Assembly (NCBI RefSeq): GCF_900114475.1
Contig: NZ_FOTE01000003.1
Span: forward strand, 412,667-476,666
DNA: 64,000 nt
Direction: 5' to 3'
Source: Paenibacillus sp. 1_12
Lineage (GTDB): Bacteria > Bacillota > Bacilli > Paenibacillales > NBRC-103111
Shown here: positions 1 to 7,589 of the stretch, one piece after another
How the letters are laid out: every line of letters starts with the position of its first letter
How positions within the stretch are numbered: position 1 is the first letter of the stretch
The notes under the pieces: generated by a model
What the model was told of the DNA's origin: nothing
The model's input: the letters and a program-made list of their open reading frames with translations, nothing else
Databases searched by the model: none
Program-made: the position numbers and the translations under genes

Positions 1-288
1 GTGCTGCAAGAGCGCGAAGAGCAAAGCGCTAAAGCAGTTCGCGAGCGTGAAGCAGAGCTGGAAGCGCAGAAAGTGCATGCGCTGCGTGAGCAGCAGGAGT
101 GGAACGAAGCGGTGCTGCAAGAGCGCGAAGAGCAAAACGCTAAAGCAGTTCGCGAGCGTGAAGCAGAGCTAGAGGTGCAGAAAGCGCATGCGCTGCGAGA
201 GCAACAGGAGTGGCACGAAGCAATGCTGCACGAGCGTGAGGCCGAGCTGGAAGCGCAGAAATCGCAGGCACTTAGAGAGCAGCAGGAG
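1..288 (+). repeat. In-frame 111-bp tandem repeats in coiled-coil gene
   Basis: Bases 1-111 and 112-222 are near-identical direct repeats of 111 bp (37 codons) with only a few substitutions. A third copy from 223 lacks roughly 45 bp of the unit but stays in frame. The array may continue upstream of the window. Such in-frame units change coiled-coil length by recombination. Confidence 0.85.
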
Positions 289-1128
289 CTGCAATCGAAG
301 GTTGAAGCAGAGCAGCGCCAGTTTGAACAGCAACTTTCCCAGCAAATTGCGGAGTATCAGCAACGTACAGAGCTGCTTCTAACTGAACAGCAAAGTTTGA
401 AAGCACAAATCAAAGAGCAGCAGGCTAATCAGCAGCAGCTGGAGCAGCGTGAAGGCGAATGGCAGCAGCGGTGCGAGGATTTAACCGAACAGTTGAGTGA
501 ACAACGAAAAGCTGCTGCCGAACAGAAGGAAGAATTAGAGCTGCATGAAGAGCTATACAAAGAGCTTGAAGAGCAGGTAGCAGAACTGAAAGAACGGCTC
601 AAGGATGAGAATGTACGCAGTCGTGAAGCCCTGGTGCAATTGGAGGAACGCGGTATCGCGCTCCAGGAGCAGCTTCGCGGACGGGCTGAAGCTGCAGCTG
701 CATTGGAGACAGATCTTTATAAGGGCAGACAGCAAATAGCCGAGCTTGAACAGCATTACCAACAGCAGCTCGAACAACAGCAGAGGCTGGAGGAATCGTA
801 TCTGGAGCAGCAATCGCGTATAGCTGAATTGGAGCAACAAAGTCAGAAATGGAAGCAACTTTCAGAAGAATTTTCAACTCAGACCGAGCAGGCAAATCGA
901 CATTTTGCTAGTCAGCAGGAGGAACTCCGGCTGCAAGTCGAGTTATACGATGAATTGCAGGATCAATACGACGAGCAATCCAAGGAGCAGCTTGCATTAC
1001 AAAATCAATATGACGAACACAGAGAACGTGCAGAGCATGTGTTCAGAGAGCTGGAAGAACTGAAATCGGAATATGAAAAGCTGCAGATCGAGTATAATGA
1101 ATGGATTGAGTTGGTAGAGAAAGAATAA
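1..1128 (+). CDS. Coiled-coil protein, 5'-truncated by window edge
   Basis: The frame is open from base 1, so the true start probably lies upstream; the GTG at position 1 is not evidence of a start. The 375 visible residues are almost entirely Glu, Gln, Arg, Leu and Ala in heptad-like order, predicting one long soluble alpha-helical coiled coil with no membrane segment and no catalytic motif. The first ~95 residues are built from repeated 37-residue blocks (LQEREEQ...EREAELE...ALREQQEW). The stop is 13 bp before cvpA, so the two are probably co-transcribed. In Bacilli the cvpA region also carries zapA and polX, which suggests a cell-division or envelope context, but I do not recognise the family. 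A structural or scaffold role is inference from composition only. Confidence 0.75.
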   Translation: MLQEREEQSAKAVREREAELEAQKVHALREQQEWNEAVLQEREEQNAKAVREREAELEVQKAHALREQQEWHEAMLHEREAELEAQKSQALREQQELQSKVEAEQRQFEQQLSQQIAEYQQRTELLLTEQQSLKAQIKEQQANQQQLEQREGEWQQRCEDLTEQLSEQRKAAAEQKEELELHEELYKELEEQVAELKERLKDENVRSREALVQLEERGIALQEQLRGRAEAAAALETDLYKGRQQIAELEQHYQQQLEQQQRLEESYLEQQSRIAELEQQSQKWKQLSEEFSTQTEQANRHFASQQEELRLQVELYDELQDQYDEQSKEQLALQNQYDEHRERAEHVFRELEELKSEYEKLQIEYNEWIELVEKE

Positions 1129-1141
1129 GCGGGGATTAGCT

Positions 1142-1693
1142 ATGAACGGATTGGATTGGGCAGCCGTTGTGCTGATTCTGTCAGGATTGATATTGGGTTT
1201 TTATCGTGGGTTTGTTAGCCAATTGGTGTCTATCGTAGGATTATTTATTGCTTATGTAGTTGCATTTACCTTTTATAAGGATGTAGCTTCTTGGCTTGTA
1301 GGATTGTTTAGCTCACTGAATGCGGAGGCCACCACCCGATATGATTTTTTCATAAAAGGGCTGCATTTGGATACATATGTGTCGAATGCCATTGCTTTTG
1401 GACTGCTGCTATTTGGCGTGAAAATAGTTTTGAGCATTGTAGGCAAAATTCTACATTGGATTACATTGACACCGGGGATTAAAACCTTCAATCAATTGGC
1501 AGGCGCAATACTCGGGCTGGCTGAAGCTGGAATCATTGTAGTGGTCGCGATCCAGGTGATGACAGTAATCCCCAATGATACAACGCAGCGTCTGCTCAAG
1601 GATTCGATGACTGTACCTTATATTTTAAGTGCGATGCCCTCTATTAGTGATAAGCTTGTGGAGCTGTGGAACAGTAAACCCAAAGAAAAATAA
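1142..1693 (+). CDS. cvpA: CvpA family membrane protein
   Basis: The 183-residue protein has four hydrophobic segments: N-terminal DWAAVVLILSGLILGFYRG, a second at about residues 25-45, a third after residue 80, and a fourth around residues 120-145. This order and length match the CvpA (colicin V production) family, B. subtilis YshB-like, whose biochemical role is unclear; some members are linked to envelope integrity. The hydrophilic C-terminus ends in a Lys-rich tail. It starts 13 bp after the coiled-coil gene with a GGGGATT ribosome-binding site. In Bacillus the order cvpA-polX-mutS2 is common. Here polX is absent and two opposite-strand genes separate cvpA from mutS2. Confidence 0.85.
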   Translation: MNGLDWAAVVLILSGLILGFYRGFVSQLVSIVGLFIAYVVAFTFYKDVASWLVGLFSSLNAEATTRYDFFIKGLHLDTYVSNAIAFGLLLFGVKIVLSIVGKILHWITLTPGIKTFNQLAGAILGLAEAGIIVVVAIQVMTVIPNDTTQRLLKDSMTVPYILSAMPSISDKLVELWNSKPKEK

Positions 1694-1699
1694 TCATAT

Positions 1700-1752
1700 C
1701 AAAAGAAGCTGTCCCAGAAGTAGTTTTCGCTACTAATGTGACAGCCTCTTTT
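1700..1752 (+). terminator. Intrinsic terminator, probably bidirectional
   Basis: AAAAGAAGCTGTC pairs with GACAGCCTCTTTT around a loop, giving T-rich flanks on both strands. It sits between the convergent cvpA (+) and cupredoxin (-) genes. The loop contains a second small palindrome (GTAGTTTTCGCTAC). Confidence 0.7.
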
Positions 1753-1769
1753 CTTGTTACTGCAGGGCA

Positions 1770-2171
1770 TTATTCAACAATCAGTTTGGATTTCATTGTC
1801 ATATGACCTGATCCGCAAGGAATACTGCATACAATGTCATAAGTACCGGCTTTGTCTGGTTTAAAGGTTGCTGTTTTTGTAGTTCCGTCTAATTTTACTT
1901 TAAATGCATCAATAGATACGCCGTGCATACCTTCTTTGTTTTCCAAAGTAACAGCGACATCTTGTCCTGCTTTTACTTTATATTCAGCTTGATCGAATTT
2001 AAAATTGCTTGCTGTTAATTTTACTTGCTGTGCGCCTGAAGCTGCGGGAGTGGACGCGGTTGGTGCAGAGCCTGTTGATGCAGCCGGGGCTTTAGCAGCT
2101 TCTTTTTGACCGCATGCAGCCAGAGCGAAAATTAAACAAATGGACAATGCCAGTACTGTAATCTTTTTCAT
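1770..2171 (-). CDS. CuA-type cupredoxin lipoprotein
   Basis: The 133-residue protein begins with a lipoprotein signal (MKKITVLALSIC..ALAAC, lipid cysteine Cys20), then an Ala/Pro/Ser/Thr-rich linker (about 23-48) and one cupredoxin domain. The C-terminal loop reads C115-x3-C119-x3-H123-x2-M126, and His83 lies in the upstream loop. That is the full side-chain ligand set of the dinuclear CuA site of cytochrome c oxidase subunit II; only the Glu whose carbonyl bridges in COX2 is replaced (Ile117). The expected location is the outer face of the membrane, where it may carry electrons or copper. I chose the ATG at 2171 because GGAGGG precedes it and it gives a proper signal peptide; an upstream in-frame ATG at 2270 has neither. 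No oxidase genes are nearby. Confidence 0.85.
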   Translation of the reverse strand: MKKITVLALSICLIFALAACGQKEAAKAPAASTGSAPTASTPAASGAQQVKLTASNFKFDQAEYKVKAGQDVAVTLENKEGMHGVSIDAFKVKLDGTTKTATFKPDKAGTYDIVCSIPCGSGHMTMKSKLIVE

Positions 2172-2381
2172 AAGAATCCCTCCAAAAAATAGTATAATAT
2201 TACCTTCTGAGCTATCATACATCATATAGAAAATTATTGCAGTGACGAAACCTTGACAAAGCCTTGTCAAAATAGTGATGAATTTTTATGTATGTTTATT
2301 ATGTGATTCAAATCATAGAAAAGATCAGTCCGGGGCTCACGCCATTTAGACTGATCTTTCCATGCGGCTGGTTTATAGGTA

Positions 2382-2750
2382 CTATCTACCTTTTTCACGT
2401 CCACTGAGACCTTGCTCAAATGGAGTTTTAACAGGAATAAACAAATCGATAATACCGATAACCAAGGCTGCCAAAATGGCTCCGATGATACTTGTCGTAA
2501 CACCGCTGACAACGAATTGTGCCACCCAGATAATCAAAGCGCTTGTGATAAAACCTACAATCCCGCGTCCAAAGGGCGTAATGGTTTTACCAAATGCACC
2601 TTCAATCACCCAGGCGGCAACTGCAATAACCAGTGCTAAGAAAAATGCACTCCAGAAGCCGCCCACTTCAAACGCGGGTACGATAAAACTTACCACCATC
2701 AACACCAAAGCAGATACAACGAATCGGACAAGATGTCCTAGCAAATGCAT
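2382..2750 (-). CDS. Phage-holin-4-like membrane protein (YvlD-like)
   Basis: The 122 residues contain four hydrophobic segments (about 5-25, 30-50, 60-80 and 85-108) and a short charged tail. The pattern, including the motif GRGIVGFITSALIIWV, fits the Phage_holin_4_2 / B. subtilis YvlD family of small four-helix membrane proteins. Despite the name, these are chromosomal housekeeping-type proteins, and no lysis genes are present. The start has an AAGGAGGTGA ribosome-binding site directly preceded by the hairpin leader repeat described separately. The gene is monocistronic on the minus strand, divergent from mutS2. Confidence 0.8.
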   Translation of the reverse strand: MHLLGHLVRFVVSALVLMVVSFIVPAFEVGGFWSAFFLALVIAVAAWVIEGAFGKTITPFGRGIVGFITSALIIWVAQFVVSGVTTSIIGAILAALVIGIIDLFIPVKTPFEQGLSGREKGR

Positions 2751-2759
2751 CGGTTGTCA

Positions 2760-2822
2760 CCTCCTTAGAGTTTTCGTAGAAATCGGACTACGCAAGCAAT
2801 ACTGAGTTTTCGCTAAAGCAAT
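2760..2822 (-). repeat. Hairpin leader repeat, two degenerate units
   Basis: Read on the minus strand, a unit with the pattern GCTTGCGTAG..TTTCTACGAAAACTC runs straight into the AAGGAGG of the holin-like gene. A second, shorter unit ending GCGAAAACTC lies upstream of it. This is the same family as the arrays at 10545, 34542 and 57011. Confidence 0.7.
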
Positions 2823-3046
2823 ACTTAGGTATTCATTGAAAACTTGATGCTGCAGGCTGCTTAAGCTTCTCGGTGCAAAACTTATTATTTTCCATGCTGA
2901 CTCTGTTTATGAGCGGCATTATATGGACGATAACAGGACGGGATCAGGCAAGAATGGATATAGCTAAAAATTCGCTAATCATAGCGCTTTTGGATATACT
3001 ATAATTAGGAAGTGTATGTAAGGGGAAGGAAAGGCAGGAATACAGA

Positions 3047-5425
3047 TTGAATACCAAAATTTTAAAAACATTGGATTTTTCAGCCATTATACATAAGTGC
3101 GCTCATCATGCAGCCACAAGCCTGGGAAAGGCGCGATTGGAGGAACTGCTGCCAAGTGGTGACTTCGAAGAGGTTAAGCAGCGGCTGAAGGCAACGGATG
3201 AAGCAGTCAATGTGAATCGGCTCAAGGGCAGTGCGCCTTTTGGTGGAATTCGCGATATTCATCAATCCGTTCACCGCGCTAGAATCGGTGGTACACTGAA
3301 CCCGGCAGAGCTGTTCGATGTAGCTAATACCATTTTCGGAGGAAGACGACTGAAGCGTTTTTTAGAGCAAGTGCAGGAGGAGTATTTGACTCCGCTTCTT
3401 GTTGCATTAGCAGAAGGAATTGGCGAATTGAAAGCAACAGAGGACAGGATTAAGCTTTGCATTGATGATAATGCCCAAGTCATGGATTCGGCGAGTCCAG
3501 AGCTTGCCCGTATCCGACAGGAGCTTAGAAGCAGTGAAACCCGTGCTCGTGATCGGCTGGAGCAAATGGTTCGCACACCATCCATTCAAAAAATGCTGCA
3601 GGAAAATTTGGTCACGATTCGTAATGATCGTTACGTCATCCCTGTTAAGCAGGAATATAGAAGTCATTTTGGTGGCATGATTCACGATCAATCCGCATCT
3701 GGAGCCACCTTGTTTATGGAGCCGGAGGCTGTAGTCCAGCTAAATAATCGGGTTCGTGAGCTTAAGCTGAAGGAAACAGCTGAAATTGAAAAGATTTTGC
3801 AAATATTAACGGCTCTTGTCGCTGAAGTGGCGGATGAATTGCTGGGTAGTCTGGATGTGCTGGCAGAGCTTGATTTTATTTTTGCAAAAGCAGGCTTGGC
3901 CCATGATATGAAAGCAACATTGCCGATTCTCAATGACCGCGGCTTTATCAAGATCAAACGAGGGCGCCATCCACTAATTACGGCGGATAAAGTGGTTCCT
4001 CTGGATATAGAGCTGGGTAATAGATATACGACGATCATTGTGACAGGACCGAATACAGGGGGCAAAACCGTATCCCTGAAAACCATCGGGCTGCTCTCTT
4101 TAATGGCCATGTCGGGTTTGTTCGTGCCTGCGGAAGAAGGCAGCCAGCTGTGCGTGTTTGATGCGATTTATGCCGACATCGGCGATGAACAAAGCATCGA
4201 ACAAAATTTGAGTACATTTTCCAGCCATATGACCAACATCATTCGCATTTTACGTGACATGACACCTAAAAGCCTGGTTCTGCTCGATGAGCTGGGAGCC
4301 GGAACCGATCCTGCGGAAGGCTCGGCCCTTGCGATCTCACTGCTTGAATATATACATCGGATGGGCTGCCGAATCGTAGCTACAACGCATTATAGTGAAT
4401 TGAAAGCCTATGCTTTTGATCGCCAAGGAATTATAAATGCGAGTATGGAGTTCGATATTCAGACCCTTAGTCCAACCTATCGTTTGCTGGTCGGTGTGCC
4501 GGGACGCAGCAATGCATTTGCTATTGCTGAGCGTTTGGGTTTAGCCAAATCCATTATCGATCATGCCCGGGGACAGGTAGGAGAAGAGGATCAGCGTGTC
4601 GAATCGATGATAGCTACGCTTGAGGAAAATCGGTTGATCACGGAAGCGGAAAAACAAACCGCTGAGCAGCAGCGCCGTGAGGTTGCCGAGATTCGCGACA
4701 AACTCGCGGCTCAGCAGCAAAAATTTGAAGAGCAGCGTGATAAGCTGTTTGAGAAGGCTGAGCGTGAGGCTCAGGAAGCAGTTGCGAAAGCCAGACGCGA
4801 AGCGGATGAAATCATTACTGAGCTTAGACGCTTGCAGCGTGAAGCAGCATCAGGAGTCAAGGATCATCATTTAAGCGACGCCAAGCGTAAGCTGGATCAA
4901 GCCGTTCCAGAGCTCAGGTCCAAGAAGGCAGTGGCACGAAGCTCCGCCAAGAAACCGGATAAGCTAGGAGCCGGTGACGAGGTTATGGTAGTCCATTTGC
5001 GACAAAAGGGACAAATCGTCGAGATCGTGAATGAGCAGGAAGCAACGGTTCAATTAGGCATTATGAAGATGAAGGTGCAGCTTGCCGATCTGGAGCTGGT
5101 GAAGTCTGCTTCCAGCGGGGGCTCCGCTTCTCCCAAGCAGCATCAGGTAGCGGCCAGTCTAAAACGTACACGCGACGAAAATGTACGGATGGAGCTTGAT
5201 CTGCGCGGCTCTAATCTGGAGGATGCGATTATTGAGGTTGACCGCTTTCTGGACGAATCATATCTTGCGAATTTCGGTAACGTTTATATTATTCATGGCA
5301 AAGGTACTGGTGTTTTGAGAACAGGGATTTCTGAATTTTTGCGCAAGCATAAGCATGTCAAAAGCTACCGGATTGGCAATTACAATGAGGGCGGCACAGG
5401 AGTAACAGTCGCTGAATTGAAATAG
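3047..5425 (+). CDS. mutS2: Endonuclease MutS2
   Basis: The 792-residue length and domain order are typical of MutS2. An N-terminal clamp/lever region (1-320) is followed by an ABC-type ATPase with Walker A GPNTGGKT at 334-341 and Walker B LDELGAGTDP from 413. A long coiled coil (about 510-640) leads to a KOW-like segment and a C-terminal Smr nuclease domain with LDLRG at 717-721 and HGKGTG at 750-755. In B. subtilis, MutS2 rescues collided ribosomes or restrains recombination depending on species; it does not repair mismatches. The start is TTG at 3047 (MNTKILKTLDF) behind a weak AGGCAGG site. Smr nuclease and ATPase motifs are intact. Confidence 0.97.
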   Translation: MNTKILKTLDFSAIIHKCAHHAATSLGKARLEELLPSGDFEEVKQRLKATDEAVNVNRLKGSAPFGGIRDIHQSVHRARIGGTLNPAELFDVANTIFGGRRLKRFLEQVQEEYLTPLLVALAEGIGELKATEDRIKLCIDDNAQVMDSASPELARIRQELRSSETRARDRLEQMVRTPSIQKMLQENLVTIRNDRYVIPVKQEYRSHFGGMIHDQSASGATLFMEPEAVVQLNNRVRELKLKETAEIEKILQILTALVAEVADELLGSLDVLAELDFIFAKAGLAHDMKATLPILNDRGFIKIKRGRHPLITADKVVPLDIELGNRYTTIIVTGPNTGGKTVSLKTIGLLSLMAMSGLFVPAEEGSQLCVFDAIYADIGDEQSIEQNLSTFSSHMTNIIRILRDMTPKSLVLLDELGAGTDPAEGSALAISLLEYIHRMGCRIVATTHYSELKAYAFDRQGIINASMEFDIQTLSPTYRLLVGVPGRSNAFAIAERLGLAKSIIDHARGQVGEEDQRVESMIATLEENRLITEAEKQTAEQQRREVAEIRDKLAAQQQKFEEQRDKLFEKAEREAQEAVAKARREADEIITELRRLQREAASGVKDHHLSDAKRKLDQAVPELRSKKAVARSSAKKPDKLGAGDEVMVVHLRQKGQIVEIVNEQEATVQLGIMKMKVQLADLELVKSASSGGSASPKQHQVAASLKRTRDENVRMELDLRGSNLEDAIIEVDRFLDESYLANFGNVYIIHGKGTGVLRTGISEFLRKHKHVKSYRIGNYNEGGTGVTVAELK

Positions 5426-5551
5426 TAGAATTATTTTGACAGCAAATGAAACGCCTTTCCATTTATTCCGTATGTATAAGAGTGAGCAACATTCAGTTCG
5501 AGTATTCGCAAAACCAATTATAAAGAATGATATTATGGGAGGAATTTACTA

Positions 5552-6226
5552 ATGGGAATTTTCAAAAGATTTCGTGACATGACAATGGCTTCGATCAATG
5601 ATTTGTTGGACAAAGCGGAAGACCCTGTCAAAATGCTTACCCAATTCTTACGTGATATGGAACAGGATATTAACGAGGCAGAGGTTGCTGTAGCTAAACA
5701 GATCGCTGTAGAAAAGAAATTTAAGCAGCAGGTTGAAGAAGCTGAGGAAATGGTAGCCAAACGTGATGCTCAGGCGATGAAAGCGTTAGAGCAAGGTAAT
5801 GAAGACTTAGCTCGCCGCGCGCTGCAGGACAAGAAAGAACAGCAGATTCGTTATGATGAAATGAAAAAACAATTTGACGTGTCCAAAGGAAATGCGGATC
5901 GTCTGCGCAGTCAGTTGAGCGAAATGAAAGATGAATTTAACAAAATGAAAAATAAGAAAGATCTGCTCATTGCCCGTGCAGAAGCTGCAAAAGCACAAAA
6001 GCAAATTAATCAGGCGATGTCAGGTTTTGGTACCGATAATGCTTCTAAAGGCTTTGACCGTATGTCAGAGAAAGTACTGCAAATGGAAGCCGAAGCCGAA
6101 GCCAGCAACGAGCTTCGCTCTGGTAATCGCAGTCTGGATGATGAACTGAACAAATTGGACAAAAGCGGTGTAGATGATGAACTAGCAGAATTAAGAGCCA
6201 GAATGCAAGCTAAGAAGCAATCCTGA
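5552..6226 (+). CDS. pspA: PspA/IM30 family protein
   Basis: The 224 residues open with MGIFKRFRDMTMASINDLLDKAEDP, the amphipathic N-terminal helix and DPVKML segment typical of PspA/IM30/LiaH, then form a continuous coiled coil to the C-terminus. Family members assemble into ESCRT-III-like rings or rods on the inner leaflet and protect stressed membranes. A GGGAGGAATTTACT site precedes the ATG. The gene is followed by a terminator and then by a DUF350 gene, a pairing also seen in the E. coli yjfIJKLMC region. No liaFSR-type regulators are adjacent, so control is unknown. Confidence 0.93.
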   Translation: MGIFKRFRDMTMASINDLLDKAEDPVKMLTQFLRDMEQDINEAEVAVAKQIAVEKKFKQQVEEAEEMVAKRDAQAMKALEQGNEDLARRALQDKKEQQIRYDEMKKQFDVSKGNADRLRSQLSEMKDEFNKMKNKKDLLIARAEAAKAQKQINQAMSGFGTDNASKGFDRMSEKVLQMEAEAEASNELRSGNRSLDDELNKLDKSGVDDELAELRARMQAKKQS

Positions 6227-6245
6227 TTCGATATAGAATAAACAG

Positions 6246-6274
6246 GAGACTGGGGTATGTGGCCCCAGTCTCTT
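6246..6274 (+). terminator. Intrinsic terminator after pspA
   Basis: GAGACTGGGG pairs perfectly with CCCCAGTCTC around a 7-base loop. The T-tract is weak (TTCAAT), so readthrough into the DUF350 gene is possible. Confidence 0.65.
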
Positions 6275-6371
6275 CAATGATGATCGATACGAAACTCCCT
6301 ACCTTGCTTAATCCAAAAAGCTGTTCAAGAGGGTGAGGTATTATGTTATGATGAATGAAGAGGTGGATGTT

Positions 6372-6770
6372 ATGTTATCGAATTCGTATATAGAAACATT
6401 AGCTTTTTTTTCTGTGGCTGTTGTGGCCCTAATCGTTTTTGTCGCTATATTTGAGTTGGTTACAAGGTACAACGATTGGGAAGAAATTAAAAAAGGCAAT
6501 GTTTCCGTGGCGATGGCAACAGGTGGTAAAATATTCGGAATTTGCAATCTATTTCGATTTTCCATACTCAATAATGATTCAGTGCTTCAATCGTTGATTT
6601 GGGCGGGATACGGCTTTGTGCTGCTCATGGCTGCTTATTTTATTTTTCAATTTTTAACTCCCTATTTTAAAATTGATGAGGAGATCAAGAAGGATAACAA
6701 AGCGGTCGGTCTGCTGTCTATGATCATTTCGATTGGGATTTCATATGTGATCGGTGCCAGTGTTTCATAA
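6372..6770 (+). CDS. DUF350 family membrane protein
   Basis: The protein has about 132 residues and four hydrophobic helices, with the DUF350-like features ATGGKIFGICNLFRFS between helices and a charged loop EEIKKDNKAVG before the last helix. DUF350 proteins (E. coli YjfL-like) are small integral membrane proteins of unknown biochemical role, often encoded beside PspA-family genes. The ATG at 6372 is preferred because AGAGGTGG lies 7 bp upstream; an in-frame ATG at 6333 would add 13 residues with a poorer site. It is likely transcribed with the downstream mini-membrane protein and zinc-ribbon gene. Confidence 0.8.
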   Translation: MLSNSYIETLAFFSVAVVALIVFVAIFELVTRYNDWEEIKKGNVSVAMATGGKIFGICNLFRFSILNNDSVLQSLIWAGYGFVLLMAAYFIFQFLTPYFKIDEEIKKDNKAVGLLSMIISIGISYVIGASVS

Positions 6771-6798
6771 GGCGGGGTAAGGATTCAGGAGGCTTGAC

Positions 6799-6882
6799 AT
6801 GAAATATTTATGGGGTACATTGCTTGTATTGGCGCTTGTTTTTGTAGGAGCAGGCGTCTATTATTTTATTAATTTTGCTTAA
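6799..6882 (+). CDS. 27-residue single-pass membrane peptide
   Basis: ATG at 6799 follows AGGAGG at a spacing of 6 bases. The frame encodes a 27-residue peptide starting MKYLWGTLLVLALVF and ending FINFA: one transmembrane helix after a single Lys. It fits exactly between the DUF350 gene and the zinc-ribbon gene, with 28- and 29-bp gaps. I do not recognise a family. The strong ribosome-binding site and operon position argue for expression; a small membrane modulator is inference. Confidence 0.6.
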   Translation: MKYLWGTLLVLALVFVGAGVYYFINFA

Positions 6883-6911
6883 CATCGCTAAGGAAATAGG
6901 AGGAATACACG

Positions 6912-7454
6912 TTGCAGCAATCGCATGATCAAATATGTCCGTGGTGCCAAACGGAAATTGTATGGGACCCAGAGATTGGGCCGGAGGAAGCTTGTCCGCA
7001 CTGCTATAATGATTTGGGTGATTACCGCAGCCTGAAGCTGTCGGCTAATGAGCCTGGACAAGAATCGGACCTCGAAGAAGACGATGAAGAACAAGACGAC
7101 GAAGAGCATGATGAAGAAGATACGGATGAGGTAGAAGAAATCGATCTGTTGGATGATTACGATGATGAAGAGCCTGAAGGTCCGGATGAATACGAAGAAG
7201 GCGTACAGCGAGTACTGGCTACGCAAATCGAGGTTCCTGAATGCTCCAACTGCCACAGCTTTATGCTATTCGCAGGGACTTACACAACGGCTTTGGGCTT
7301 CGTACCATCCGTTCCTGCGGGGCACCAGCAGCCTTTGTTAAAAGCCACGCACGCATCCAAAATGTATGTGTGTCCATCTTGTTTCAAAATCGATCATGTA
7401 TTGGACGACGAAGATCGTTTAGCGATGATTGATCTGTTAAAAAACAGCAAGTAA
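6912..7454 (+). CDS. Acidic protein with two zinc-ribbon-like CxxC pairs
   Basis: The 180-residue protein starts at TTG 6912 behind AGGAGG. The N-terminal region has CPWC and CPHC, a four-cysteine zinc ribbon. A central stretch (about 55-105) is nearly all Asp and Glu. The C-terminal part has a second pair, CSNC and CPSC, likely another zinc site. No enzymatic motif or membrane segment is seen. Position after PspA, DUF350 and a membrane peptide suggests a cytosolic partner of that membrane-stress group, possibly an adaptor that binds a basic partner through the acidic stretch. That role is inference. Confidence 0.7.
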   Translation: MQQSHDQICPWCQTEIVWDPEIGPEEACPHCYNDLGDYRSLKLSANEPGQESDLEEDDEEQDDEEHDEEDTDEVEEIDLLDDYDDEEPEGPDEYEEGVQRVLATQIEVPECSNCHSFMLFAGTYTTALGFVPSVPAGHQQPLLKATHASKMYVCPSCFKIDHVLDDEDRLAMIDLLKNSK

Positions 7455-7589
7455 AGAAATCCGTTTAGCCTATGAGATACGTCAAGCGCAATGGCTCGCC
7501 GCGCTAGACTGTCTCTTTTTTTGAGTAAAGATAGCCGGATAGGGAAGAGTAGAAAGGACTTTCTATCCTTATGCTGAAGGTGATGAAGC

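Noticed and set aside
2382-2750. Prophage lysis gene from the holin family label
   Set aside because: No endolysin or phage genes nearby; the family is common on chromosomes (YvlD-like).
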